Assembly: GCA_964371695.1 (NCBI GenBank)
Contig: CAYJOG010000188.1
Span: 1-6,146, forward strand
Origin: CAYJOG01 sp964371695 [NCBI: uncultured bacterium]
GTDB taxonomy: Bacteria; CAYJOG01
Length of the DNA stretch: 6,146 nucleotides
Reading direction: 5' to 3'
Below are positions 1 to 5,228 of the stretch, piece by piece. Numbering within the stretch: position 1 is the stretch's first letter; every line of letters begins with the position of its first letter. The notes below the pieces were generated by a model. It saw only the letters and a list, made by a program, of their open reading frames with translations, was not told where the DNA came from and did not search any database. A program made the translations under genes and the position numbers.

Positions 1-76
1 ACCGCCGGACTTCGCAGCACCCATTTCCAAACCGGCTCATCGCTCAGGGTTAATGCTGTTTCGATTGAAAATTTGT

Positions 77-82
77 ATTATA
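77..82 (-). promoter_or_regulatory. Isolated TATAAT -10-like hexamer at the left edge
   Basis: A perfect TATAAT reads on the minus strand within an AT-rich patch (about 60-92) that contrasts with the GC-rich surroundings. No -35 hexamer is recognisable at 16-18 bp. It could drive a gene running off the left edge: minus-strand ATG codons lie at 38-40 and 22-24, but neither opens enough sequence to judge. The rest of 1-128 shows nothing else I can support. Confidence 0.2.
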
Positions 83-128
83 AACTTGACAGGAATGTTC
101 ACCCAGAAAGACTCCGCTCGAACTCCCA

Positions 129-161
129 CCGCCGAATAAACGGCGCTTATTCCTTCGGCGG
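129..161. other. Palindrome overlapping the lpxD stop codon
   Basis: CCGCCGAA at 129-136 is matched by TTCGGCGG at 154-161, a perfect 8-bp inverted repeat enclosing the lpxD stop codon (147-149). A smaller alternative stem, CGCCG/CGGCG at 130-134 and 141-145, is mutually exclusive with it. On the minus strand no T-run follows, so it is not a canonical intrinsic terminator. It may stabilise the lpxD mRNA 3' end, or simply reflect the Pro-Pro codons at the C-terminus. Confidence 0.3.
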
Positions 162-1196
162 CTGGCACTGTTGCAGTGATTTCTCCAGTTTGGTGACCCG
201 TTCGAACAGTTTCATCACTTCGGGCACCAAGCCGGGCAGGGCCTTGAGGGTTTTGTATTGCGTGACGGTTTCGGCGTGGGGTGCGGCGGGCATGCCGCTG
301 TAGAGCATTTTGCCGGCGGGGATGTTTCTGATGACCCCCCCCCGGCCGCCGATGATGGCGTAGTCGCCGATGCTCACATGGTCGGCGGCCCCCGCCTGAC
401 CCGCAAAAATCACGTGGCGGCCAATGTCCACCGAACCGCTGATGCCCACCTGGGCCACGATGCGGCTGTGCTCGCCTACGCGGCAGTTGTGGCCGATGTG
501 CGAGAGGTTGTCGAACTTCACGCCCCGCTCGATGAGGGTGTCGTCGATGGTGCCCCGGTCGATGGTGCAGTTCGCGCCGATTTCCACGTCATCCGAAATG
601 ATGACCCGGCCAATCTGGGGCACTTTGGTGTGGCCTTCTTCGGCCTCTATCAGGCCAAAGCCGTCTGCGCCGATCACCGTGCCGGAATGCAGAATGCACC
701 GCGCCCCCACTTGGCAAAAGGCGTTGATGACCACTTGGGGATACAGCACCGTGTCCTCGCCAATCTGCGCCTCGTGGCCGATGTAAACCTGCGGATGAAC
801 CACGGTGTTCTCACCCACCACCGCACCGTCTTCCACCACGGCAAAAGCGCCGATGCTGGCGCTTTCTGCCACCTGGGCGGTGTCGGCCACAAAAGCCATG
901 GGGTGGATGCCCGGTGCGGGCGTGGGGCGGGGGTCGAACAGGGCCAGCAGGTCCACAAAAGTGTATTTGCCCCGCTGCGTGCGCAGGTGGTCGCCCCCGG
1001 TGGTGGCGAGGTCCGACGCCAGCAGGGGAATGGCTTGGGGGCAGGCAGCCTGGAGTTTTTCCAGCGCGTCGGGTTTTTCCACATAAACCACGTGATCGGG
1101 TTTTGGATTTTCAAGGCTGGCCGCACCCGCCACTTCCCTCTCGGCGTTGCCTTCAAATGAAATGCCCAGTGCGTCTGCCAGGTCACGAATGGTCAT
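147..1196 (-). CDS. lpxD: UDP-3-O-acylglucosamine N-acyltransferase LpxD
   Basis: LpxD adds the second (N-linked) hydroxyacyl chain to UDP-3-O-acylglucosamine from acyl-ACP, the third step of lipid A synthesis, in the cytoplasm. The product is 349 aa, close to the usual family length (about 340). Residues 1-100 form the uridine-binding N-domain. From about 100 to 300 there are repeated hexapeptides ([LIV]-G-x4) of a left-handed beta helix. The catalytic histidine is seen as H236 in the IGHN motif, with a second conserved His at H273; their 37-residue spacing matches E. coli H239/H276. A C-terminal helix (about 310-345) ends the protein. I chose the ATG at 1194-1196 because AGGGGG lies 5 nt upstream and the LpxD homology starts there; an in-frame ATG at 1221-1223 is less likely. 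Its usual partners bamA, ompH (skp), fabZ and lpxA are absent from the window. A G9 tract lies in the coding sequence. Confidence 0.96.
   Translation of the reverse strand: MTIRDLADALGISFEGNAEREVAGAASLENPKPDHVVYVEKPDALEKLQAACPQAIPLLASDLATTGGDHLRTQRGKYTFVDLLALFDPRPTPAPGIHPMAFVADTAQVAESASIGAFAVVEDGAVVGENTVVHPQVYIGHEAQIGEDTVLYPQVVINAFCQVGARCILHSGTVIGADGFGLIEAEEGHTKVPQIGRVIISDDVEIGANCTIDRGTIDDTLIERGVKFDNLSHIGHNCRVGEHSRIVAQVGISGSVDIGRHVIFAGQAGAADHVSIGDYAIIGGRGGVIRNIPAGKMLYSGMPAAPHAETVTQYKTLKALPGLVPEVMKLFERVTKLEKSLQQCQPPKE
335..343 (-). repeat. G9 homopolymer inside lpxD
   Basis: Nine consecutive C on the plus strand read as G9 in lpxD, covering codons R285 to V288 of the beta-helix domain. It is the longest mononucleotide run I noticed. 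Slippage by one base would frameshift the last ~60 residues, including the end of the beta helix and the C-terminal helix. It could be a slippage site or simply a place prone to sequencing error. Confidence 0.7.
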
Positions 1197-1201
1197 GGTT
1201 G

Positions 1202-1207
1202 CCCCCT
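1202..1207 (-). promoter_or_regulatory. Ribosome binding site deciding the lpxD start
   Basis: AGGGGG on the minus strand lies 5 nt before the ATG at 1194-1196. No comparable motif precedes the upstream in-frame ATG at 1221-1223, so the shorter 349-residue product is preferred. Confidence 0.6.
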
Positions 1208-1238
1208 GAAAATGATGGGGCATGTTAACACGGCCTAA

Positions 1239-1411
1239 GAGCCTACTTTAAAAGTAGTTAAAAAACTGACAGTGTAGGCTCTTGCGGTCATGGATGACCG
1301 CATCCGAAAACCGAAACATTGAAAATGTTGAAGTTTTCGCCACGCCGAGGGGGCTTTGCCCCCGAAGGCGTTGGGTTTTAAAAGTCCACGACGGACTTTT
1401 AAAACAGGCTC
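1239..1411 (+). mobile_element. MITE-like structured element, copy 1 (complete, with TSD)
   Basis: This 173-bp non-coding element is bounded by imperfect 17-bp terminal inverted repeats: GAGCCTACTTTAAAAGT at 1239-1255 and, in reverse complement at the right end, GAGCCTGTTTTAAAAGT (15 of 17 match). TAA flanks it on both sides (1236-1238 and 1412-1414), a likely 3-bp target duplication. Inside are a left hairpin (AAGAGCCTAC 1237-1246 with GTAGGCTCTT 1274-1283) and four hairpins shared with the other copies: I 1283-1302 (8-bp stem, TGGA loop), II 1305-1339, III 1340-1374 (core GGGGGC-TTT-GCCCCC 1349-1363), and IV 1375-1405 (13-bp perfect stem, ACGAC loop). It encodes no transposase. GAG-type ends with a TNA target fit the IS1031 subgroup of the IS5 family, so a full-length IS elsewhere may mobilise it. 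It separates the methyltransferase gene from lpxD. Confidence 0.8.
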
Positions 1412-2073
1412 TAAGAGGTCCGTTGGGCGATGAACAGCACATGCTGTTGCCAGTTCGTGCCGTTGAGATAGGCGTTGAAGGCCATCTGGTGAAGCAGCGC
1501 GAAACCGGCCTGTTGCAGGGCTTCTGCAATGGCCTGGGGGTGATGCAGCAGAAACCTGCCCGTGGGGTCCAGGTTCCAGTCCGAGCCATCCACCGAGGGC
1601 GGCGCCGTGAGCAGGAAAAATCCGCCCGGTTTCAGCACACGGGCGGTTTCGCCGGCCACGTGGGCGGGCGAAACCATGTGCTCCATCAGGCCAGCGCACA
1701 CCACGCCGTCAAAAGTCTGCGGATTAAAGGGAAAGGACAGTGCGGCATTGGCCAGAACCCTTTTTTCATAAATGTCCGCAGGCGCCTGGGTGATCATGAC
1801 GGCAGAAAGGTCCATGCCGGTGAGCGCCAGGGGCAGGCCGGCTTCTTTCAGCGCTGTTCCCACCAGACCAGTGCCGCAGCCCAGGTCCAGCCAGGGCGCG
1901 TGCGGGGCGGGTTTCAGAATTTTCAGCGCCTGCGCCACGGCCCGGTGCGACTGGTAATGAAACGTGTCCAGCAGGGTCTGGTCATAGGTTCCGGCCAGGT
2001 CGCTGTAAGTGTCCTGGGCGTGCTGCCTGAGGATTTCACTGATTTGCTGGATGGTATGACCGGGCGAGGACAA
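1411..2073 (-). CDS. Class I SAM-dependent methyltransferase, substrate unknown
   Basis: The 220-residue product has a Rossmann-type methyltransferase core. Motif I LDLGCGTG (62-69) binds S-adenosylmethionine, GMDLS (86-90) carries the acidic residue expected to contact the ribose, FDGVVCAGLMEHM (121-133) is the motif II region, and RVLKPGGFFLLT (145-156) is the usual strand 5 motif of the Methyltransf_11/UbiE-like group. The N-terminal YDQTLLDTFHYQ segment resembles small predicted methyltransferases of the WBSCR27 type. No membrane segment or signal peptide is seen. The substrate cannot be inferred. The start is uncertain: TTG at 2071-2073 is used because an in-frame stop lies five codons upstream and the next internal ATG would delete motif I; no good Shine-Dalgarno is present. 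The TAG stop (1411-1413) abuts the mobile element. Without the element the same TAG would be followed by lpxD after only 38 bp, so the two were probably one transcription unit. Confidence 0.85.
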   Translation of the reverse strand: MSSPGHTIQQISEILRQHAQDTYSDLAGTYDQTLLDTFHYQSHRAVAQALKILKPAPHAPWLDLGCGTGLVGTALKEAGLPLALTGMDLSAVMITQAPADIYEKRVLANAALSFPFNPQTFDGVVCAGLMEHMVSPAHVAGETARVLKPGGFFLLTAPPSVDGSDWNLDPTGRFLLHHPQAIAEALQQAGFALLHQMAFNAYLNGTNWQQHVLFIAQRTS

Positions 2074-2082
2074 TCCGTGTGG

Positions 2083-2111
2083 AGTTTAAGGCGCTGAAAA
2101 TATCGTTGCAA
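2083..2111 (-). promoter_or_regulatory. Candidate promoter of the methyltransferase gene
   Basis: On the minus strand TTGCAA (2106-2111) and TAAACT (2083-2088) are separated by exactly 17 bp; each matches the sigma-70 consensus at four of six positions. The -10 ends 9 bp before the TTG start, so the transcript would have almost no leader. It shares the 74-bp divergent region with the peroxiredoxin promoter. Confidence 0.4.
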
Positions 2112-2135
2112 AAATAGGAATTGTGCGGGGCTGGG

Positions 2136-2141
2136 TATAAT
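2136..2141 (+). promoter_or_regulatory. -10 element of the peroxiredoxin gene, leaderless geometry
   Basis: A perfect TATAAT is followed by the 6-bp discriminator TCGCCC and then the ATG at 2148. The expected transcription start is therefore the A of the start codon. No convincing -35 lies 16-18 bp upstream; the TTGCAA at 2106-2111 is too far away. Confidence 0.6.
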
Positions 2142-2147
2142 TCGCCC

Positions 2148-2594
2148 ATGATCAAAGTTGGCCAGAAGGCCCCCGATTTCACACTGCCCGCTGTGCCGGG
2201 AGACACTTTTTCACTGAGCGCGGCCCTGGGCCATGGCCCGGTGGTGCTGGTGTTTTATCCGGGGGATTTCACACCGGTCTGCACCAAGCAGCTTTGTGAA
2301 TATTCCACCGGCTGGACAGAGTTGGAAAACCTGAACGCCACGGTGGTGGGCATCAGCAGCGACACACTGGAAACCCACGTGCGTTTCAGGGAAGAAAAAA
2401 ACCTCAAAATGACCCTGGCCGCCGACCCCACCGGCAAGGTGGCCCGTCTGTTTGACGCGTGGTATCCCATCGTGAACAAATGCAAACGCTCCAACGTGGT
2501 GCTGGACAGGGACGGCGTGGTGGTGCGCATCGACACCGAGTTTCTGCCCGTGACCTATAAGAGTCTTCAGGGGTTGGTGAAGTCGCTGCAATAA
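2148..2594 (+). CDS. bcp: Peroxiredoxin, BCP/PrxQ type (thiol peroxidase)
   Basis: This 148-residue protein should reduce H2O2 and organic hydroperoxides in the cytoplasm using thioredoxin-type reductants. It has the AhpC/TSA thioredoxin fold. The peroxidatic cysteine is C45 in PGDFTPVCT (38-46), and C50 five residues later sits where the resolving cysteine of E. coli BCP lies, so it looks like an atypical two-cysteine enzyme. R114 (KRSNVVLD) is the probable conserved catalytic arginine; an additional cysteine occurs at C112. Length is normal for the family. The ATG at 2148 is preferred over an in-frame TTG at 2121 because the family begins at this Met and a TATAAT lies between the two, so an mRNA from that promoter would not contain the TTG. 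The gene is divergent from the methyltransferase; the downstream barrel gene has its own ribosome binding site and possible promoter. Confidence 0.93.
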   Translation: MIKVGQKAPDFTLPAVPGDTFSLSAALGHGPVVLVFYPGDFTPVCTKQLCEYSTGWTELENLNATVVGISSDTLETHVRFREEKNLKMTLAADPTGKVARLFDAWYPIVNKCKRSNVVLDRDGVVVRIDTEFLPVTYKSLQGLVKSLQ

Positions 2595-2635
2595 CTAGGG
2601 TGTTTGGCGTGACCCCGGCCAAGCGCCCGGCAACC

Positions 2636-2644
2636 TGTTATGCT
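2636..2644 (+). promoter_or_regulatory. Possible extended -10 promoter of the barrel-protein gene
   Basis: TGTTATGCT fits the extended -10 pattern (TG, one base, then TATGCT). No -35 is visible at the usual distance, which extended -10 promoters can tolerate. It lies 27 bp before the ATG at 2672 and downstream of the peroxiredoxin stop. No terminator is seen between the two genes, so read-through transcription is also possible. Confidence 0.35.
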
Positions 2645-2661
2645 CTGCGGCATCTCTTTCT

Positions 2662-2666
2662 GGAGG
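2662..2666 (+). promoter_or_regulatory. Shine-Dalgarno sequence of the barrel-protein gene
   Basis: GGAGG lies 5 nt before the ATG at 2672. This strong site, plus the signal peptide that begins exactly there, selects this start over the longer in-frame opening beginning at 2600. Confidence 0.8.
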
Positions 2667-2671
2667 CAAAC

Positions 2672-3250
2672 ATGCGCCTGACTTCCCATCGATTTTATTT
2701 CGCCGCCGCCAGCCTGCTGGTGCTGGGGCTGAGCGCCCCCAAGGCCCAGGCCGCACCGGCCAAAAAGAAAAGCAAAAACGTGGTGAGCAAGGTGGCGCAG
2801 TGGAAACCCGGCCTCATCAAGTTCGCCATCAAGGGCGGCGTGATGTTGCCCCGCGAAGGCAACGCCGACAATGGTTATGTGGTGGGGCTGGAAGCCAGCC
2901 TGAAACTGCCCGCCCTGGGCCGCATTTCGTTGCAAGGTGATTTCGCCGCCGGAGACATCAAGATTTCCCCCACACGAGATCAGGAATCCAGCCAGCGTTA
3001 CCTGCATCTCAACTACATCGTCACGCCGCGCATCAACAGCCCCGTGGGCAAGTTTTATTATGGCCTGGGCGTGACACAGGGCTGGATGAAAGCCCCCGTT
3101 GGCGGCACCGCCAGCAAGCTGGGGCTGAATGCCCTGGCGGGTTATCAGTTCCCCAACAGCCTGCTGGTCGAGGCGCGTCATTCCTTTCTGGGTGACGACA
3201 AAAACACCGATCTGGGCGGCACTTCGGTGATGGCGGGTTACCGGTTTTAA
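2672..3250 (+). CDS. Exported outer-membrane beta-barrel-like protein, function unknown
   Basis: I do not recognise the family. The 192-residue product starts with a Sec signal peptide: basic n-region (MRLTSHR), hydrophobic core (about 8-20) and a likely signal peptidase I site AQA|AP after residue 27. A short Lys-rich stretch (about 31-39) follows. The remainder alternates polar and hydrophobic residues with many Gly and aromatic residues, as in small transmembrane barrels. The last residues are GYRF; a C-terminal Phe is the typical signal for insertion by the BAM complex. Size after cleavage (about 165 aa) would suit an eight-stranded barrel, but this is inference. It could be a structural porin-like protein, an adhesin or a lipid-modifying barrel; no catalytic motif is evident. 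Its stop lies 6 bp before the GST GTG start in the same frame, so the two are probably co-transcribed. Confidence 0.8.
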   Translation: MRLTSHRFYFAAASLLVLGLSAPKAQAAPAKKKSKNVVSKVAQWKPGLIKFAIKGGVMLPREGNADNGYVVGLEASLKLPALGRISLQGDFAAGDIKISPTRDQESSQRYLHLNYIVTPRINSPVGKFYYGLGVTQGWMKAPVGGTASKLGLNALAGYQFPNSLLVEARHSFLGDDKNTDLGGTSVMAGYRF

Positions 3251-3256
3251 TCGGCT

Positions 3257-4006
3257 GTGGCCGCGCCGGTTCAAATCATCGGCACTTACCTTTCGCCCTA
3301 TGTCCGCAAGGTGCTGGTGTGTCTGGCGCTCAAGGGCATTGACTATGAAATTGACCCCATCGTACCGTTTTTCGGCAACGATGAGTTTTCCCGCTTAAGC
3401 CCGTTGCGTCGCATTCCCGTGCTCATCGACGGCCCGGTGACGCTGTGCGATAGCTCGGTGATTTGCCAGTATCTCGAAGACCGTTACCCCGCGCCGGCGC
3501 TTTACCCCGCGAATATTGCAGACCGCGCCCGCGCCCGCTGGTGGGAGGAGTACGCCGACACCCGCCTGGGGGATGTATTCATCTGGCGGTTTTACAACGT
3601 GCGGGTGATCCAGCGGTTTGTGTTTGGCGCAGCGGTGGACGAAGAAAAACTCGCCCGCACACTGGGCGAAGAAATCCCGGAGGTGATGAATCATCTCGAA
3701 GCAAATCTGCCTGCCGATGGCTTTTTGTTTGGTGAGTTGAGCATTGCCGACATCAGTCTGGCGGCGTTTTTTCGCAATGCGGCTTTTGCAGGGTTTATGC
3801 CTGACGCGGCAAGGTGGCCCAACACGGCAGCCTATGCCGGGCGTGTGCTGTCGTTGTCGGCGTTTGCGCAGTTGACGCCCTTTGAAGATTTGTTGATGCG
3901 CACACCCATCACCGGACACCGCGCCGCACTCCGGGAAAAGGGCGCACCGGTGAGCGAAAAATCCTGGGCCGCAGAAAAACCCCGTCCCGGCGTGATGCCG
4001 ATTTAA
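3257..4006 (+). CDS. Glutathione S-transferase-like protein
   Basis: The 249-residue protein has the two-domain GST layout. The N-terminal thioredoxin-like domain (about 4-80) carries SPYVRKV (13-19), where S13 is the candidate glutathione-activating residue, the cis-proline P54 in RRIPVLID, and the D65-S66 pair that contacts the glutathione gamma-glutamyl group. The helical C-domain (about 88-215) contains the N-capping box S162-I-A-D165. It probably conjugates glutathione to electrophiles or acts as a glutathione-dependent isomerase or reductase in the cytoplasm; the substrate is unknown. A ~35-residue tail after the usual fold is rich in Arg, Lys and Pro. GTG at 3257 is the only plausible start: the upstream gene's TAA stands in the same frame two codons earlier and no strong Shine-Dalgarno is present, suggesting reinitiation after the barrel gene. 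The stop overlaps that of the convergent dehydrogenase. Confidence 0.9.
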   Translation: MAAPVQIIGTYLSPYVRKVLVCLALKGIDYEIDPIVPFFGNDEFSRLSPLRRIPVLIDGPVTLCDSSVICQYLEDRYPAPALYPANIADRARARWWEEYADTRLGDVFIWRFYNVRVIQRFVFGAAVDEEKLARTLGEEIPEVMNHLEANLPADGFLFGELSIADISLAAFFRNAAFAGFMPDAARWPNTAAYAGRVLSLSAFAQLTPFEDLLMRTPITGHRAALREKGAPVSEKSWAAEKPRPGVMPI

Positions 4007-5052
4007 TCCGGAAACCTCACGGCCACCTTGCCCACCTGTTGGGCTGATTCCAGATAGGCGTGGGCCTGCTGGATTTCTGCCAGCGGAAAAACCTTGTCCA
4101 GCACCGGTTTGTAAATCTGCTGGCGGATGCGCTCGCCGATGATCTGGAACTCCCGCCGCGTGCCCATGGTGGACCCCAGAATCTGCTGGTGTTTGAAAAA
4201 CAGGTGGCGCAGGTCAATCTCTACCTTGTGGCCGCTGGTGGCCCCGCAGGTGACCAGCCGCCCCCGCACCCCCAGCGCCCGCAGGCTGCCCTGCCAGGTG
4301 GCCTTGCCCACGTGGTCCACCACCACGCTGGCCATGGCTTTGCCGCTGAGTTCCTTCAGCCGCGTCAGCATGGTGAGCTGATCGCTCACCACTTCATCCG
4401 CGCCCAGGGTTTTCAGACGCGGGGCGGCGTCCATTTTGCGCGTCACCGCCAGCACGTTGGCCCCCTCGGCCTTCGCCACCTGCATGGCCGCCATGCCCAC
4501 GCCGCTGGTGGCCCCCTGCACCACCACCCAACTGCCGGGCCGGGGCTGGCCCAGTGTGGCCACCATGCGGTGGGCGGTGAGAAAAATCACCGGCACGGTG
4601 GCGGCTTCTTCAAAACTCAAAAAATCCGGCTTGGTGATCAGGTTGGCGGCGGGCATCGCCACCAACTCCGCCCCCAGGCCATCCACATGTTCGCCGCGCA
4701 TGGTGAACCGGCGGCAATACACGTCGTCTCCCGACAGGCACACGTCGCATTCGCCGCACACCATCGAGGGATTCATCATCACTTCGTCGCCGACAGAAAA
4801 ACCTGTGACGCCTTCTCCCAGGGCGCTCACCACGCCTGCGGCGTCTGAGCCAAGAATGCGCGGGAAATGAATCTCGAACGATTCGATGCCCTGGCGCATC
4901 CACAGGTCCAGGTGGTTCAGCCCCACGGCCTTGATGCGCACCTGCACCTCGCCCGGGCCTGGCTGGGGAACGGGGTGGGGAGCCAGGGTGAGGACTTCTG
5001 GGCCTCCGTGCTGAAAAATGGTGATGGCGTTCATGGTGTTGGCGGCAGACAT
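4003..5052 (-). CDS. Zinc-binding MDR-family dehydrogenase (quinone oxidoreductase-like)
   Basis: This 349-residue enzyme belongs to the medium-chain dehydrogenase/reductase superfamily. An N-terminal GroES-like domain (about 8-135) is followed by an NAD(P)-binding Rossmann domain (about 150-300) with the glycine motif GATSGVG (180-186). The four structural-zinc cysteines are intact: C99, C102, C105 and C113. The catalytic-zinc ligands of alcohol dehydrogenases are not: the usual first Cys is replaced by N46-H47 (LNHLDLW), the usual His by the GSD motif (69-71 region, ILGSDAAG), and the third Cys is missing. It therefore probably reduces quinones or enones with NADPH rather than oxidising alcohols; the exact substrate is unknown. 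ATG at 5050-5052 is preferred because TAAAAT lies exactly 6 bp upstream; a second in-frame ATG six codons later is possible. It faces purE across element copy 2 and converges on the GST gene with overlapping stop codons. Confidence 0.9.
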   Translation of the reverse strand: MSAANTMNAITIFQHGGPEVLTLAPHPVPQPGPGEVQVRIKAVGLNHLDLWMRQGIESFEIHFPRILGSDAAGVVSALGEGVTGFSVGDEVMMNPSMVCGECDVCLSGDDVYCRRFTMRGEHVDGLGAELVAMPAANLITKPDFLSFEEAATVPVIFLTAHRMVATLGQPRPGSWVVVQGATSGVGMAAMQVAKAEGANVLAVTRKMDAAPRLKTLGADEVVSDQLTMLTRLKELSGKAMASVVVDHVGKATWQGSLRALGVRGRLVTCGATSGHKVEIDLRHLFFKHQQILGSTMGTRREFQIIGERIRQQIYKPVLDKVFPLAEIQQAHAYLESAQQVGKVAVRFPD

Positions 5053-5058
5053 GGCGGC

Positions 5059-5064
5059 ATTTTA
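5059..5064 (-). promoter_or_regulatory. -10 element of the dehydrogenase gene, leaderless geometry
   Basis: TAAAAT (five of six consensus bases) is followed by the 6-bp discriminator GCCGCC and then the ATG ending at 5052. The expected start of transcription is the A of ATG. The -35 position (about 5082-5087) falls inside hairpin I of element copy 2 and shows no consensus hexamer. Confidence 0.5.
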
Positions 5065-5067
5065 AGG

Positions 5068-5204
5068 CAGGCTCTTGCGGGCATGGATGTCCGCACCCGA
5101 AAACCGAAGCTTTGAAAAAGTGTAGGTTTTTGCCACGCCGAAGGGGCTTTGCCCCTGAAGGCGTTGGGTTTATAAAGTCCACGACGGACTTTATAAACAG
5201 GTTT
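5068..5204 (+). mobile_element. MITE-like structured element, copy 2 (degenerate ends)
   Basis: This copy contains the four-hairpin core in the same orientation as copy 1: I 5076-5095, II 5098-5132, III from 5134 with core AGGGGC-TTT-GCCCCT at 5142-5156, and IV 5168-5198 with a perfect 13-bp stem and the same ACGAC loop. It begins CAGGCTCTTGCGG but lacks the left terminal hairpin of copy 1. Its right terminal AGGCTC has become AGGTTT, followed by TGA (a TNA trinucleotide). It is probably an old copy no longer able to transpose. It fills most of the 176-bp divergent region between the dehydrogenase gene and purE, and its right end appears to supply part of the purE promoter. Confidence 0.75.
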
Positions 5205-5222
5205 TGATGCTTCTTTTATACT
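5194..5222 (+). promoter_or_regulatory. Candidate purE promoter, leaderless geometry
   Basis: TATACT (5217-5222) ends exactly 6 bp before the ATG at 5229, with discriminator CCAGCC. TAAACA (5194-5199, four of six -35 consensus bases) lies 17 bp upstream of it and is formed by the 3' arm of hairpin IV of element copy 2 plus the next base. Transcription is expected to start at the A of ATG, as there is no Shine-Dalgarno. Confidence 0.5.
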
Positions 5223-5228
5223 CCAGCC

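Noticed and set aside
86-91. Perfect TTGACA on the plus strand as a -35
   Set aside because: No -10-like hexamer lies 16-18 bp downstream (sequence there is AGACTC or similar), and no plus-strand gene follows.
95-139. Possible 14-codon small gene (ATG at 95, stop at 137-139) after TTGACAGGA
   Set aside because: The purine-rich stretch is too close to the ATG to act as a Shine-Dalgarno, no -10 pairs with the TTGACA, and the peptide is not recognisable.
258-1160. Long plus-strand open frame of 300 codons
   Set aside because: It is antisense to lpxD, has composition typical of a reverse-frame shadow (His/Val/Ala-rich) and no recognisable domain.
1221-1223. Upstream ATG as the lpxD start
   Set aside because: It adds nine residues outside the LpxD homology and lacks a ribosome binding site, while AGGGGG precedes the ATG at 1194-1196.
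1239-1411. Element copy 1 read as a simple intrinsic terminator
   Set aside because: The stems are not followed by a T-run outside the helix, and terminal repeats, flanking TAA and two further copies point to a mobile element; some termination activity is not excluded.
1282-2097. Plus-strand open frame of 271 codons
   Set aside because: It runs through the mobile element and then antisense to the methyltransferase; no family features.
4060-4848. Plus-strand open frame of 262 codons
   Set aside because: It is antisense to the dehydrogenase, very rich in His and Gly, with no domain; a shadow of a GC-rich gene.
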